A stretch of 64,000 nucleotides of DNA from Bin87 sp965221295 (lineage in GTDB: Bacteria > Chloroflexota > Dehalococcoidia > Lucifugimonadales > UBA3495): contig OZ244879.1 of NCBI GenBank assembly GCA_965221295.1, forward strand, positions 2,852,001-2,916,000, in the 5' to 3' direction. A program made the translations under genes and the position numbers. Below, piece by piece: positions 23,525-32,876 of this stretch. The notes under the pieces were generated by a model. It did no database searches and was not told where the DNA came from. It saw nothing but the letters and a program-made list of their open reading frames with translations. Within the stretch, counting starts at the first letter, position 1. Each line of letters begins with the position of its first letter.

Positions 23525-23625
23525 GGGTGTTCACCGATCCGGGGTTGAGGCAAGCGGGCCATCGGCAAGTTGCATTCCGCCAGAAAAGGCGGCGCGCTGA
23601 TTATAAACCATCAATCTGTCGATGG

Positions 23626-23634
23626 TGTTATACT
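23626..23634 (+). promoter_or_regulatory. Extended -10 promoter for hflK-hflC
   Basis: TG-T-TATACT lies 117 bases before the hflK ATG. No good -35 is seen at the expected distance. Confidence 0.4.
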
Positions 23635-23750
23635 GTGTGGGCTACGCATTCTCAAAGGTTTGCCAACGGCGCCCGCGGCTTTTGCCGTAGCCAACGCAGT
23701 GACGAAACGCAGAACAATTCGCATTCCCAATACCTAAAGGACCAACATCC

Positions 23751-24845
23751 ATGTTTTCACCCGGCGGCGGGCAGCAACAACCACCTCGGCAGCCCGAATT
23801 TGACGTTGACCAGCTATTCGGTCGCATACGCGGCATGTTCGGTGGAGGAACCGGACGCTTGGGCGGCGGCAATCTCGGCATCATCATCCTGGCGGTGGTG
23901 GCCTTGATCGTCATCATCTGGGCAGCCACCGGGGTGTACACCATCAGCCCCGGTGAAAATGCCGCGCTGCGGCTTTTCGGCGCCGTGCAGGGCGACCCGG
24001 TCGCTGAGGAAGGCCTGCAATGGTGGTGGCCGTCCCCGGTGGGCAATCGGGATGTCGTGTTGGTGACGGAAACCCGGCGCATGGAGTTGGGCTTCCGGTC
24101 CAACGAAGCCGCCGTCAACACCCCGTTTTTGGAAGAGGCGTTGATGATCTCCGGCGACCTCAACATCGTGGACGTGCAGATGGTGGTCCAGTACCGCATC
24201 AGCAACCTGAACAACTTCCTGTTCAACGTTGACGATCCAGGCGAAGGGATCAGGCAAATTCCGGAAGGGCAGCCCGACGGGCGCACCCTCAAGGACGGCG
24301 CGGAAGCAGCGCTGCGTTTGGTCGTGGGCCAACGTTCCATCGACGACGTGCTGGTCCGGGGCCGCGAACAAGTTGAAACCGACACCAGGGAGCGGCTGCA
24401 AGCCATCCTGGATGTTTACCGCGCCGGCATCGAGGTCATCTCCGTGCAGCTGCAGGACGTGAAGGCTCCTGAAGAAGTGCGCGACGCCTTCGACGACGTG
24501 TTGCGTGGCCGCCAGGAGCGCGAAACCCGGATCAACCAGGCGCTGGCTTACGAAGCCGACGTTATCCCCCGCGCCCGTGGTGACGCCCAGCGGATCATCG
24601 AGGCGGCGGAAGCCTTCCGGCAGGCTCGCATCGAGACCGCCAGCGGTGAAGCGCAGCGATTTGACTCCGTGCTGAACGAATACCTGAGCTCGCCGGAAGT
24701 TACCCGCCAGCGGCTCTACTTGGAAGCTCTGGAGAACGTCCTGCCCAACGTAACCAAGATCATCGTCGACCCAACTTCCGACCCGGTGATCATCTTGGGA
24801 CAAGATGGCAATGTCATACCTGCCCCCATCGGACCCAACCCGTAG
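23751..24845 (+). CDS. hflK: HflK, FtsH activity modulator (SPFH domain)
   Basis: A 364-residue SPFH/prohibitin protein. A Gly/Pro/Gln-rich N-terminal tail is followed by one membrane helix (about 44-63) and the YTISPGENAALRLFG start of the SPFH domain. The LQWWWPSPVG stretch and a long charged helix (about 240-300) with RGDAQRIIEAAEAFRQAR are typical of HflK. HflK and HflC form a large membrane cage around FtsH and restrain its proteolysis. hflC begins 68 bases downstream. Confidence 0.93.
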   Translation: MFSPGGGQQQPPRQPEFDVDQLFGRIRGMFGGGTGRLGGGNLGIIILAVVALIVIIWAATGVYTISPGENAALRLFGAVQGDPVAEEGLQWWWPSPVGNRDVVLVTETRRMELGFRSNEAAVNTPFLEEALMISGDLNIVDVQMVVQYRISNLNNFLFNVDDPGEGIRQIPEGQPDGRTLKDGAEAALRLVVGQRSIDDVLVRGREQVETDTRERLQAILDVYRAGIEVISVQLQDVKAPEEVRDAFDDVLRGRQERETRINQALAYEADVIPRARGDAQRIIEAAEAFRQARIETASGEAQRFDSVLNEYLSSPEVTRQRLYLEALENVLPNVTKIIVDPTSDPVIILGQDGNVIPAPIGPNP

Positions 24846-24913
24846 AGTTTTCGCCGGCGTGAATAACCTGACGGCAAAGTTCTGACTGTTCCAACCGCCC
24901 GGAGAATGCTCCA

Positions 24914-25894
24914 ATGCGCAATTTAATCATCATCGCCATCGTCATCGTCGTAGCGCTGGTGCTGCTTCGGCAGTCCTTCTACGTGGTTGACGTTACAGAG
25001 CAGGTCATCATCCTCCGATTTGGAGAGGTGGTGAAGACGAAACTCTCTCCTGGCCTGGACGTGAAGGTGCCCTTCGTGGACACCGTGGTGCGGCTGGACA
25101 AGCGGATCCTGCGCATCGACGCGCCGCCGGTTTCCATGCCCGACCAGGACAAGGAAAACCTGGTGATCGACATCTACGCCCGGTACCGGATAACCGACCC
25201 GGTGCAGTTCCGCAAGACCCTGCAAACCGAAGGCAACGCGCGCAGCCGCTTGGGCGACATCGTCACCTCAACCCTGCGTGACCGGGTGGCGTTGCGGGAC
25301 CGAACCGACATCATCGGCGCCAGGCCGGTGCGGGATGACGCCGGCAACCCGGTGGTGGACGATGAAGGCTTGCCTCTGGTTGAGGGCCAGGAAACCCGAA
25401 CCCAAATTCTCGATGAAGTCTTGTCCGAAGTTCAGCGAATCACCGGCGACAACACCGGCGGGGCCGACCGTCAGGACTTCGGCATCCAGATGATTGACGT
25501 GCGCATCAAGCGAGCGGACTTCCCAGAGGCGGTCACAGCGTCGATCTACACCAGAATGCGCGCGGAGCGTAACCGAATCGCCGCCGGGTTCCGCGCCGAA
25601 GGTGAAGAGGAAGACCGGAAGATTCGAGCCTCCACTGACCGCGATCGGGACGTCATCCTGGCGCGAGCGGAGCAGGAATCCAACCGAATCCGCGGTGAAG
25701 GCGAAGCTGAAGCGATCAGCCTGCTTGCCGACGCCCTGACCAGAAACCCCGAGCTATTCGCGTTCCTGAGAAGCCTGGAAGCGTACCAGAAGATAATCCA
25801 AGGGCAGGACACGATTATCCTGTCCTCCGACGCGCCGCTGTTTGACTACTTGGCCGGCCCGGAAGCGCCGGCTCCAGAGCCGACTCATCCCTAG
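24914..25894 (+). CDS. hflC: HflC, FtsH activity modulator (SPFH domain)
   Basis: A 326-residue partner of HflK. The N-terminal membrane helix (residues 2-17) is followed by FYVVDVTEQVIILRFGEVV, the SPFH start. A central KRADFPEAV and a long helix with DRDRDVILARAEQESNRIRG match HflC. Relative to E. coli it has an insertion of acidic sequence around residues 138-165. A hairpin follows the stop, so the operon ends here. Confidence 0.94.
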   Translation: MRNLIIIAIVIVVALVLLRQSFYVVDVTEQVIILRFGEVVKTKLSPGLDVKVPFVDTVVRLDKRILRIDAPPVSMPDQDKENLVIDIYARYRITDPVQFRKTLQTEGNARSRLGDIVTSTLRDRVALRDRTDIIGARPVRDDAGNPVVDDEGLPLVEGQETRTQILDEVLSEVQRITGDNTGGADRQDFGIQMIDVRIKRADFPEAVTASIYTRMRAERNRIAAGFRAEGEEEDRKIRASTDRDRDVILARAEQESNRIRGEGEAEAISLLADALTRNPELFAFLRSLEAYQKIIQGQDTIILSSDAPLFDYLAGPEAPAPEPTHP

Positions 25895-25902
25895 AACAAT
25901 TC

Positions 25903-25927
25903 GGGGACGGGCTTTGGTCCCGTCCCC
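25903..25927. terminator. Hairpin after hflC
   Basis: A 9-bp stem GGGGACGGG/CCCGTCCCC with a 7-base loop lies between hflC (plus) and the convergent aldolase gene (minus). The T-tract is short. Confidence 0.65.
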
Positions 25928-25950
25928 GTTGATTTACCCTGTGGAGCGGT

Positions 25951-26811
25951 TCAGCGGCCGGCCAGTCGCCGGCCTTCTTCCAGTCCGGCCATCGAACGAG
26001 TCGGCGCAGTGATCAGGATGCTGAAACCCTGCTCCAGGCGCATCGCCGCCTCCTCCGCGGCGCAACCAACGGCGCAGGGAACCCCGGCGTTCTTGCAGAT
26101 CCCCAGGATCCGCAGCAGCATCTCCTGAACCTCAGGATGCCCGGCGTTGCCCTTATGACCAAGCGCCACCGACATGTCGCCGGGACCGGCCCAAATCGCG
26201 CCAATCCCCTTGACCTCCCGCAGGATGTCGGGCAGGTTCTGCACTCCGGTAGGTTCCTCCACGATGCCCATGAGCAGCAGGTTCCCGTCCGGGTCCAGCG
26301 GCCACACGTCGGCGGCGTCATAGTACTCCGAAGCGGTGAGCCCCCAGTAGCGAGGAGCGATGCGCTGCCACCACCCTCGCTCGCCGTGCGGCTCGAAGTC
26401 GGCGACGCCGGGAACCTGCGGGTACCGGGCCGACTGAACCGCTGACATCGCTCCTTCTACCGTGTCCAAATGGGGCAGGATGAGGCCATATACTCCGGTG
26501 TCCAGCGCCTGCTTGATGACCCATTGGTTCTGCTCCCGCGTGTTGGGCGGAATGCGCACGACGGGCGTGGGGTCGGCCTGCAGGCCACCGGCCTCGGCCA
26601 CGCGCTTGCGATTGAGCAGGAACTGCAACGAAGCCCGCAGGTTGTTGAATGACAGACCTTCGTGCTCCATCTCGATCATAACCATGTCGTAATCGGAGTC
26701 CGCGAAGTACATCATTTCATCGAGGTTGCCGTTCCAAATTAGCCCGGTGCCAAATACGGGTTTGCCTTCCTCGAGCAATTGGATGACCTTGTTGTAACGG
26801 GTGGCAGGCAT
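25951..26811 (-). CDS. HpcH/HpaI aldolase family protein
   Basis: A 286-residue TIM-barrel aldolase of the HpcH/HpaI (2-keto-3-deoxy-sugar acid or hydroxy-keto acid) family. MIEMEHEGLS carries the metal-ligand or catalytic acids, and the C-terminal WAGPGDMSVALG is the family hallmark. The protein lacks about 20 residues of insertions seen in citrate-lyase beta chains. AGGAG is eight bases before the ATG. It lies 123 bases after the M16 protease gene, probably at the end of that operon. The physiological substrate is unknown. Confidence 0.85.
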   Translation of the reverse strand: MPATRYNKVIQLLEEGKPVFGTGLIWNGNLDEMMYFADSDYDMVMIEMEHEGLSFNNLRASLQFLLNRKRVAEAGGLQADPTPVVRIPPNTREQNQWVIKQALDTGVYGLILPHLDTVEGAMSAVQSARYPQVPGVADFEPHGERGWWQRIAPRYWGLTASEYYDAADVWPLDPDGNLLLMGIVEEPTGVQNLPDILREVKGIGAIWAGPGDMSVALGHKGNAGHPEVQEMLLRILGICKNAGVPCAVGCAAEEAAMRLEQGFSILITAPTRSMAGLEEGRRLAGR

Positions 26812-26934
26812 GGCGTAGTCTCCTGGATCGCCGCTCCATGGTTCACGGCGCGTTGGGGGTTCGCGGCGTTTTGGGTCGTGGCCTACGGATCCCGACCTAC
26901 CGGGTCGGCCCGCTGGCAGGACCGAATGGCGCAA

Positions 26935-28203
26935 TCACGGAGCCAACAGCGCGGCCTCGAACTGGTCAGCGTCGTCATGCGGGCCGACCACGGCCAAGCG
27001 AAAATCGTGGTCGTTGAGAAGGCGCTCAGCGGCGCGTACCACGTCGGCTGGCGTTACCCGGTCAATTCGCGCTGCGGTTTCATCCGGCGTGGTGATGTCG
27101 TCCATCAGCAGCTCCTGCGACGCCAGCCAGGACGCCACCGACCTGGAATCCTCCATGCGCATCAGCAACCGGCCCTTGATATACTCCCGAGCCTTTCGAA
27201 TCTCGGACTCCGCCGCCGGCTGAAGCAACGTGGCCATTTCCCGGCGGGTGGCGGCAACGGCTTCCACGGCCCTTGCCGGCTCCGTACCGCAGGATACCAC
27301 CAAGGCGCCGCAGTCTCGATAACTGCTGATGGAGCTGTGGCAATCGTAAGTCAACCCGAGGTCTTCTCGCAGCCTCTGGAACAGTCGGCTGCTCATGCCA
27401 TCGCCCAACGCTCCGTTGAGCACCGTAGCCACGTATCGATCGTCGTCGGCCAGCGCAAACCCTGGCACACCGATGCAAACGCTGGTTTCCTCGGTATCCC
27501 GCCGCTCCAGCAAGACGCGGTCGGCGCCGACCGGCGGCGGGACGGCAGGCTCCCAGTCCAGCGTTGAACCGGGTTGCCAATGCTGGGTGGCCGCATCGAC
27601 CATGGCTACGGATTCGTCATGGCTCATTGCCCCGGCGATTCCGATTACGGTGTTGTTGGGCCGATACTGGCAATCCATGTATCGGCTCACGTCATCCAAG
27701 CTGATCGCCGCCACGGTTTCAGACGTGCCGCCCACGTCGCGGCCCATGGCCTGGTTGGGCCACAGGGCGCGGTCAATCAGGAGGTCGCACACCTGGGCTG
27801 GGTAGTCGTTGGTCATTCTCAGTTCGTCTAGAATCACCTCGCGTTCCTTCTCCATCTCCGCCGGATCCAGCAGCGGATGAAGAATCAGGTCCAACAGCAC
27901 GGGAATAGCCTGGGCTGCGTGGACGCTGGCGACTTTGCACCAGAACGAGGTCATCTCCCGGTCGGTGGCGGCGTTCATGATCCCGCCAACGCCTTCCACG
28001 GCTTCGGAGATAGCCAAGGCGGACGGCCAGCTGCGGGTGCCCTTGAACGGCAAATGCTCGAGGAAATGGGACAGGCCCGCCTTCTCGGCGGGCTCATATC
28101 GCGAGCCGGCGCCCACGGCGATGAACATGGACACGCTGCGGGTGTGCGGCATCTCCGCCGTCAGCGCCCGCAGGCCATTGCTTAGAACCGTTCGGCGATA
28201 CAT
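26935..28203 (-). CDS. M16 family zinc peptidase
   Basis: A 422-residue insulinase/processing-peptidase-like protein. The inverted zinc motif HFLEH is at 46-50, with the third ligand in the following EREVILDEL helix. The second M16 half is present from about residue 190, without the catalytic motif, as usual for this family. It may degrade peptides or process presequences. The ATG directly follows the TAG of the upstream MBL gene with no gap, so translation is probably coupled. Confidence 0.92.
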   Translation of the reverse strand: MYRRTVLSNGLRALTAEMPHTRSVSMFIAVGAGSRYEPAEKAGLSHFLEHLPFKGTRSWPSALAISEAVEGVGGIMNAATDREMTSFWCKVASVHAAQAIPVLLDLILHPLLDPAEMEKEREVILDELRMTNDYPAQVCDLLIDRALWPNQAMGRDVGGTSETVAAISLDDVSRYMDCQYRPNNTVIGIAGAMSHDESVAMVDAATQHWQPGSTLDWEPAVPPPVGADRVLLERRDTEETSVCIGVPGFALADDDRYVATVLNGALGDGMSSRLFQRLREDLGLTYDCHSSISSYRDCGALVVSCGTEPARAVEAVAATRREMATLLQPAAESEIRKAREYIKGRLLMRMEDSRSVASWLASQELLMDDITTPDETAARIDRVTPADVVRAAERLLNDHDFRLAVVGPHDDADQFEAALLAP

Positions 28204-28866
28204 CTAGGTGTTCAGCCAGTCCACGTCGCCCTGCAGGTCGGCGGGGTGGGACTTGGACATGAAAACGTCATACCGGCGTTTGGCTTCGCCTATGGTGGTG
28301 TCATCGGATCCGTGTCCGGGGTAGACGTAAGTATTGGCCGGCAGCGTCAGCAACTTGCCACTGATGCTGTTGAGTTCCTGTTGCAGGGCTTCTGGACTCC
28401 GGGAACGGCCGGGACCGCCCGGGAACAGGGTATCGCCGGAGAACAGAACTCCGCCTACCAAAAAGCAGGTCGAGCCATCGGTGTGGCCGGGAGTGCTGAT
28501 GCACCGAATGGTGCGGTTGCCGAACTCCACGCTGTCGCCATCGTTGAGCTGGCGCTGCGGAGGGCTCGGCGGCAGGTGCGCGTCGTCGGCGCCAATGGCG
28601 GCGGGAGCGCCGATGCTGCCGGTGACCTGGGTATATCCGGCCAGATGGTCGCCGTGGCCATGGGTGATCAGAATCGCCTGCACGTCAATGCCGTGAGAGC
28701 GCACCTCGTCGATCATCTTTTCGGGTTCATCCGGCGTGTCGATGCAAACGCCCTGGTTGGTCTCCGGGCAAACCACGATGTAGCCGTTGTTGCCCAAACT
28801 CCCCATGTTTTCGATTTTGTGGACGGTTACGTCGCCCGCCCCCTGCGCCTGACGGTGGATTGGCAT
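28204..28866 (-). CDS. MBL-fold metallo-hydrolase (glyoxalase II-like)
   Basis: A 220-residue metallo-beta-lactamase-fold protein. The metal motif THGHGDH has His69, His71, Asp73 and His74. Downstream CISTPGHTDGS and FSGDTLFPGGPGR supply the further His and Asp ligands, and YPGHGSDDTT the last His. It would hydrolyse a thioester or similar small substrate. The ATG at 28866 follows AGGAGG by eight bases; an earlier in-frame start lacks a ribosome site. It lies between an M42-type peptidase and an M16 peptidase gene. Confidence 0.92.
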   Translation of the reverse strand: MPIHRQAQGAGDVTVHKIENMGSLGNNGYIVVCPETNQGVCIDTPDEPEKMIDEVRSHGIDVQAILITHGHGDHLAGYTQVTGSIGAPAAIGADDAHLPPSPPQRQLNDGDSVEFGNRTIRCISTPGHTDGSTCFLVGGVLFSGDTLFPGGPGRSRSPEALQQELNSISGKLLTLPANTYVYPGHGSDDTTIGEAKRRYDVFMSKSHPADLQGDVDWLNT

Positions 28867-28940
28867 GGTGATGCGCCTCCTGTGGAGTGTTTCATTCGCG
28901 GGATATTTGTAGCAATGGGATGATTGTAGCAAAGCGTTGG

Positions 28941-30077
28941 CTAACCGCCCAGACGGGCGCGCATGGAGTCGGGCGTCTGTCGAATTCGGCGGCTGAACGC
29001 GGTGTCCCAGCGCATGGATACCTGGCGGGCGGCCTCCGTGATTAGGGTCACGCCGTTCAGGTAGTCGTCCCGGTGGATGTACTCGGCCGCAATGGAGCCA
29101 TCTTCGGCGCCGTTATGGTAATTGGCAAGTGGAAACGCCATGCCGGTTGAACGGTATCCCCAGGCGTTGAAGGCGCTGGCTTCGCAAACTCCGCCGCTCA
29201 TCAGTTGGCGTTGGCAACGAAAGTTCGTGGTCCCTGCGGACAGGATTTCGCGGGCCCGGATCAACGCGGATTCGGCGTCGGAATTGAAGGTGCTACCGGC
29301 GTCTCCGACCCGGATAACCGGCCCGCCGCCGATTTCAGCGCCGGGAAGGGTGCGGGAAGATTCCAGAGACACCACCAGCGTGTCCATCGGCAGGACGCGA
29401 GACTCCGCCAGGAGCCGGGCTCCCACCAGGCCAACTTCCTCGGCGCGGGTGAACACTCCGAACACGTCGCCCTCAGGCGGGTCCGTTCGCAGGGAGCCCA
29501 GGGCGGCCAGAATGCACCCGCATCCGGCCAGGTCGTCCGCCGCCCGCATGACCAGATGGTCGTCCTGGGCGCTGAAATCCGGCAGGTTGAAGACGGCGGG
29601 CGAAGGAACCGGAATGTCCTCGCCAACGGCCTCGGTGAGGCGCGCCAAAACTTGCCGCTGCGCCGCGTCGCCGTAGGGCCCCACGGTTTCGGCGGCAAGG
29701 CGACGGCCCGCCGGAAGAACCACCCAGAGGGGAACTCCTGAGGCGAAGGACCTGGGCGGCACGCCTCCCAGGGCCTGACCGATAAGATCATCGCCGGCGC
29801 GGCCCACGATTTCAAAGCCAGGATGATCCATGTGGGCCACAAAGGCGATTGGCGGAACGCCTTCGGGAGCTACGCCCGGGATGCGCGCGATGATGTTGCC
29901 GAAGTTGTCGGTGCGCCAACCAGCGCCGATCTCAGTAAGCGCCCCGCGAACGGCAGTGGCGACTCCGTTTTCGTGAAAGGCGACGGCTGGCTGCGCCCCC
30001 AGGCGGGCCAGGTAGTCGATGGCGTGGCCGTCGCCGGCGCTGGAATTGGCAGGCATAATGTTGGAGTTGGCAGTCAT
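28941..30077 (-). CDS. M20/M42-type metallopeptidase
   Basis: A 378-residue dinuclear zinc aminopeptidase-like protein. AHMDHPGFEI (His and Asp ligand), RAADDLAGCG (bridging Asp), FTRAEEVGLVGARLL (catalytic Glu pair), and the late LANYHNG (His ligand) appear in the M42 order. The apical dimerisation insert is shorter than in typical M42 tetrahedral peptidases. It is first in a run of four minus-strand catabolic genes: M42, MBL, M16, aldolase. Confidence 0.87.
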   Translation of the reverse strand: MTANSNIMPANSSAGDGHAIDYLARLGAQPAVAFHENGVATAVRGALTEIGAGWRTDNFGNIIARIPGVAPEGVPPIAFVAHMDHPGFEIVGRAGDDLIGQALGGVPPRSFASGVPLWVVLPAGRRLAAETVGPYGDAAQRQVLARLTEAVGEDIPVPSPAVFNLPDFSAQDDHLVMRAADDLAGCGCILAALGSLRTDPPEGDVFGVFTRAEEVGLVGARLLAESRVLPMDTLVVSLESSRTLPGAEIGGGPVIRVGDAGSTFNSDAESALIRAREILSAGTTNFRCQRQLMSGGVCEASAFNAWGYRSTGMAFPLANYHNGAEDGSIAAEYIHRDDYLNGVTLITEAARQVSMRWDTAFSRRIRQTPDSMRARLGG

Positions 30078-30206
30078 ATCGTATAGCGCCCCGATTGCAA
30101 GTGCGCCTATTGTGCCACTGCCGGGGAACTAGGGCAATCCGGCGCTGGGTTAGGCGCTATACTGCTCAGCGAAACTTCGTATAGTTGATCTGCCAGGAGG
30201 TGCGCT

Positions 30207-31283
30207 GTGCTGCCCAAGTTTCGCGTGAGTTTGGACGAGGCTACGATGGTGTCGGGGGATGACCTCAAGTCAACCGTCGCCGCCGTTTTCGAGAAGATGG
30301 GAGTGCCGCCCGATGACGCGCAATTGGGGGCTGACGTTCTAGTGCTGGCCGACCTGCGCGGCGTGGATTCCCACGGCGTCTCGAACATGTTGCGAAGCTA
30401 CGTGAGCGGATATACCAGCGGCCAAATCAATCCGACGCCAGACATGCGAATCGTGCGGGAAACCCCCAGCACCGCCAGCATCGACTCGGACCGCGGCCTT
30501 GGGATCATCACCACGCCCAAGGCGATGGACATCGCGATCCGCAAAGCCTCCGAAGTTGGCGTGGGCATGGTTACCATTGGCAACGCTCGGCACCTGGGCA
30601 TGGCCTCGTACCACGCCATGATGGCGCTGGAACACGACATGATCGGGGTATGCATGACCAGCTGCCCGCCGTCCGTCGTTCCAACATTCGGCGCCGAGCC
30701 CCGCCTCGGCACCAACCCCATCGCCATCGCCGTGCCCTCACGCAACGAGGCGCCCTTCGTGTTCGACGCCGCCACCAGCACCGTCGCCGGCAACAAGGTT
30801 GGCATCGCCAAGCGCCTGGGCGTCCGTCTGGAACCCGGTTGGCTCGCCGACGCGGAAGGCAATCCGATCATGGAGGAAGCCGACCCACCGGAAAACTACA
30901 CTCTCCTGACGCTGGGCAGCACTCGTGAACTGGGATCTCACAAAGGATACGGCTTGAGCTGCATGGTGGACATCCTGGCTGGCGTCCTGACCGGTTTCGG
31001 ATACGGCGCGGCCCCGGGCCGACCGAATTTCGGGCACTACGTGGCGGCCTACAACGTGTCTGGGTTCGACGACCCGGACCACTTCAAGGACCAGATGGAC
31101 GAGTGGCTGCGGATGATGAAAAGCACGCGACCCGCTCCCGGCGAGGAACGGGTGCTGGTCGCCGGGCAACCGGAAGCGGAGATGGAGGAAATCAGGCGCG
31201 TGGAAGGCATCCCCCTGCACGAGGAGGTGGTGGACTGGTTCCACGACACCTGCGGCGAGTTGGGGATTGATTGCCCGTTCTAG
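30207..31283 (+). CDS. Ldh2/YlbC-type malate/lactate dehydrogenase family protein
   Basis: A 358-residue member of the type 2 malate/L-lactate/ureidoglycolate dehydrogenase family, which uses NAD(P) and has no Rossmann fold. ADLRGVDSHGVSNM (about 48-61) carries the catalytic His. NARHLGMASYHA, GTNPIAIAVP and GSHKGYGLSCMVDILAG follow in family order. The start is GTG with AGGAGG seven bases upstream. The substrate could be malate, lactate, sulfolactate or ureidoglycolate. Its stop codon is within a 16-17 bp tandem repeat. Confidence 0.9.
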   Translation: MLPKFRVSLDEATMVSGDDLKSTVAAVFEKMGVPPDDAQLGADVLVLADLRGVDSHGVSNMLRSYVSGYTSGQINPTPDMRIVRETPSTASIDSDRGLGIITTPKAMDIAIRKASEVGVGMVTIGNARHLGMASYHAMMALEHDMIGVCMTSCPPSVVPTFGAEPRLGTNPIAIAVPSRNEAPFVFDAATSTVAGNKVGIAKRLGVRLEPGWLADAEGNPIMEEADPPENYTLLTLGSTRELGSHKGYGLSCMVDILAGVLTGFGYGAAPGRPNFGHYVAAYNVSGFDDPDHFKDQMDEWLRMMKSTRPAPGEERVLVAGQPEAEMEEIRRVEGIPLHEEVVDWFHDTCGELGIDCPF

Positions 31284-31333
31284 ATGTTGCCCATTCTAGA
31301 TGATCGCCCATTGTAGATGATTGCCCATTCCAG
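31269..31333. repeat. Four tandem 15-17-bp repeats spanning the dehydrogenase stop codon
   Basis: Units at 31269-31285, 31286-31301, 31302-31318 and 31319-31333 share GATTGCCCATTCTAGAT. The first contains the TAG stop of the dehydrogenase, and the next two each repeat a TAG triplet. Confidence 0.92.
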
Positions 31334-31748
31334 CCGAAGGTTTCGGGCGCCAGCAGCCGTACCAATTGAGGAGCGCCGCTACGATGCTTCGTAGTTAAGG
31401 CGCTTCGTAGTCCGGTTTGCACCCTCGCTTTCCACCATGCCGGGGGTGTTCCATCACCGCCATGGTGGAAGACGCTCTCCAGGATCCAACATAGGAGCGT
31501 TCCCAACCTCACAAAATGGGAACGCTCCGTCTTTGCAGTTGCGAGTAATGACCGCGAGACGACAATCCTGTAACTTGATCAACCGGCCGCGGTGAGGCGA
31601 CCGGCGGCCGGTTCTGGTCAACGAGATCCGCCGCCGCCGTGGCGCGCAGCCGTCCGCTACGCCCATCGTCAAGCCGGCGTTGGATGGTTCAGCTACGCGG
31701 CTTCCATGCCAGAATCGAGGCAAGGCAAGCCTCGCTGAATTGATTGGA
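31284..31748. other. Intergenic region with repeats and hairpins
   Basis: This 465-base convergent spacer contains the tandem repeats at 31269-31333, a 16-bp-period direct repeat of GCTTCGTAGT (31386 and 31402), an inverted repeat TTCCACCATG/CATGGTGGAA (31430-31439, 31461-31470) and the terminator at 31494-31528. I see no credible gene in it. Confidence 0.6.
31494..31528. terminator. 12-bp stem terminator hairpin
   Basis: GGAGCGTTCCCA/TGGGAACGCTCC with an 11-base A-rich loop, followed by GTCTTT. It probably ends the dehydrogenase transcript and may also serve the convergent LLM gene. Confidence 0.7.
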
Positions 31749-32876
31749 TCAGTCCTTCAACGCTGGTATGACTTCCTTGCCGAAGAGCTCGATCGAACGC
31801 ATGGTATCGGCGTGGGACAGTCGACCACCCTGGGCCTCCAGGAGTAGCGCGCCTATGCCGAGTTCGTCGCGAATGTGGCGCAGCTTCTTGATGACAGTAT
31901 CGGGGCTGCCCACCACCAGGTGATAGCGATCCTGCAGTTCCTGGTAGGACATTTCGTGGAGCGGCGTGGGTCGGCGCGCCGCCACCGCCGCCGCGCCAGC
32001 CCGGGACGTGTACCCCGGCGGCGACCAGTATTCACGGGGCCCTCGCAGCGGATAGTTCATGCGCCAAAGGAACTCTTTGCCAGATTCCTGAGCCTTTTCG
32101 TCAGTATCGTTGACGTGGGCGCAGATCATGAAGGCGAACTGTTCTGGGCCAGGTTCCCAACCGTCGGCCGCCGCGTGTTCCCGGTAACGGGCGAACAGGT
32201 TCTTGGCAACGTCCAGGGGAGTCAGAAAGGCCGCGTAGGTGTAACGATGGCGAGCCGTCCATTCAACCGTTTCGGGGCTGCCGGTGCCCGGGACCCATAC
32301 TGGAGGATGGGGCTTCTGAACGGGCAGCATCCAAGGGTTCACGGCGCGGTAGTGGTAATGGTTGCCCTCCCAGCGGAATGGGCCGGGCGTCGTCCAGGTC
32401 TTCACCACCAGGTCGTGGCATTCCTCGAAACGTTCGCGGTTGTGAATTGGATTGGTGTTGTTCGCCCAAGACTCGATGCCGATGCCGCGCACGAAACCGG
32501 AAATAATGCGGCCGCCGGATATCACGTCCAGCAGGGCGATCTCTTCGGCCAAACGAACCGGATTGTCGGACGTGGGCAACATGTTCCCCAGCATGAGTAT
32601 CTTGGCTCTGCTGGTGATGCGGGCCAGAATGCCTCCAGTGATGTTCACCTCAACGTCCATGCACGACGGGGTGTTGTGATGTTCGTTGATCATCAGGCCG
32701 TCGAATCCCACCTCTTCAGCGTACTGGTACTCGTCGAGGTAGCGGTTCATCAAACCGCTGGCCGTGGCGGGGTCGAAGTAAGTGTTGGGAAAAGTCAACC
32801 GCATCGACGGAAACTTTTCGGCCTCAGACTCCGGGAATTCGGCGTAGGGCATTTCGGTAAAATAAAAAACGTCCAC
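31749..32876 (-). CDS. LLM-class flavin-dependent monooxygenase
   Basis: A 375-residue bacterial-luciferase-like TIM-barrel protein. Family marks include EEVGFDGLMINEHHNTPSC, LLDVISGGRIISGFVRG and HPPVWVPGTGSPET. Such enzymes use reduced flavin to oxygenate organic compounds, including Baeyer-Villiger type or desulfonation reactions. The start is GTG with GGAGG six bases upstream. It is about 45-50 percent identical by eye, in its central part, to the LLM protein at 34040-35275, and a hydrolase gene lies between the two. Confidence 0.9.
   Translation of the reverse strand: MDVFYFTEMPYAEFPESEAEKFPSMRLTFPNTYFDPATASGLMNRYLDEYQYAEEVGFDGLMINEHHNTPSCMDVEVNITGGILARITSRAKILMLGNMLPTSDNPVRLAEEIALLDVISGGRIISGFVRGIGIESWANNTNPIHNRERFEECHDLVVKTWTTPGPFRWEGNHYHYRAVNPWMLPVQKPHPPVWVPGTGSPETVEWTARHRYTYAAFLTPLDVAKNLFARYREHAAADGWEPGPEQFAFMICAHVNDTDEKAQESGKEFLWRMNYPLRGPREYWSPPGYTSRAGAAAVAARRPTPLHEMSYQELQDRYHLVVGSPDTVIKKLRHIRDELGIGALLLEAQGGRLSHADTMRSIELFGKEVIPALKD

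Noticed and set aside
23601..23625. -35 element for the hflK promoter
   Set aside because: No hexamer resembling TTGACA stands 16-18 bases before TATACT at 23629, so only the extended -10 is annotated.
31430..31470. Inverted repeat TTCCACCATG/CATGGTGGAA as an operator
   Set aside because: It lies between convergent gene ends, where an operator has no target promoter; it is noted only as a hairpin.
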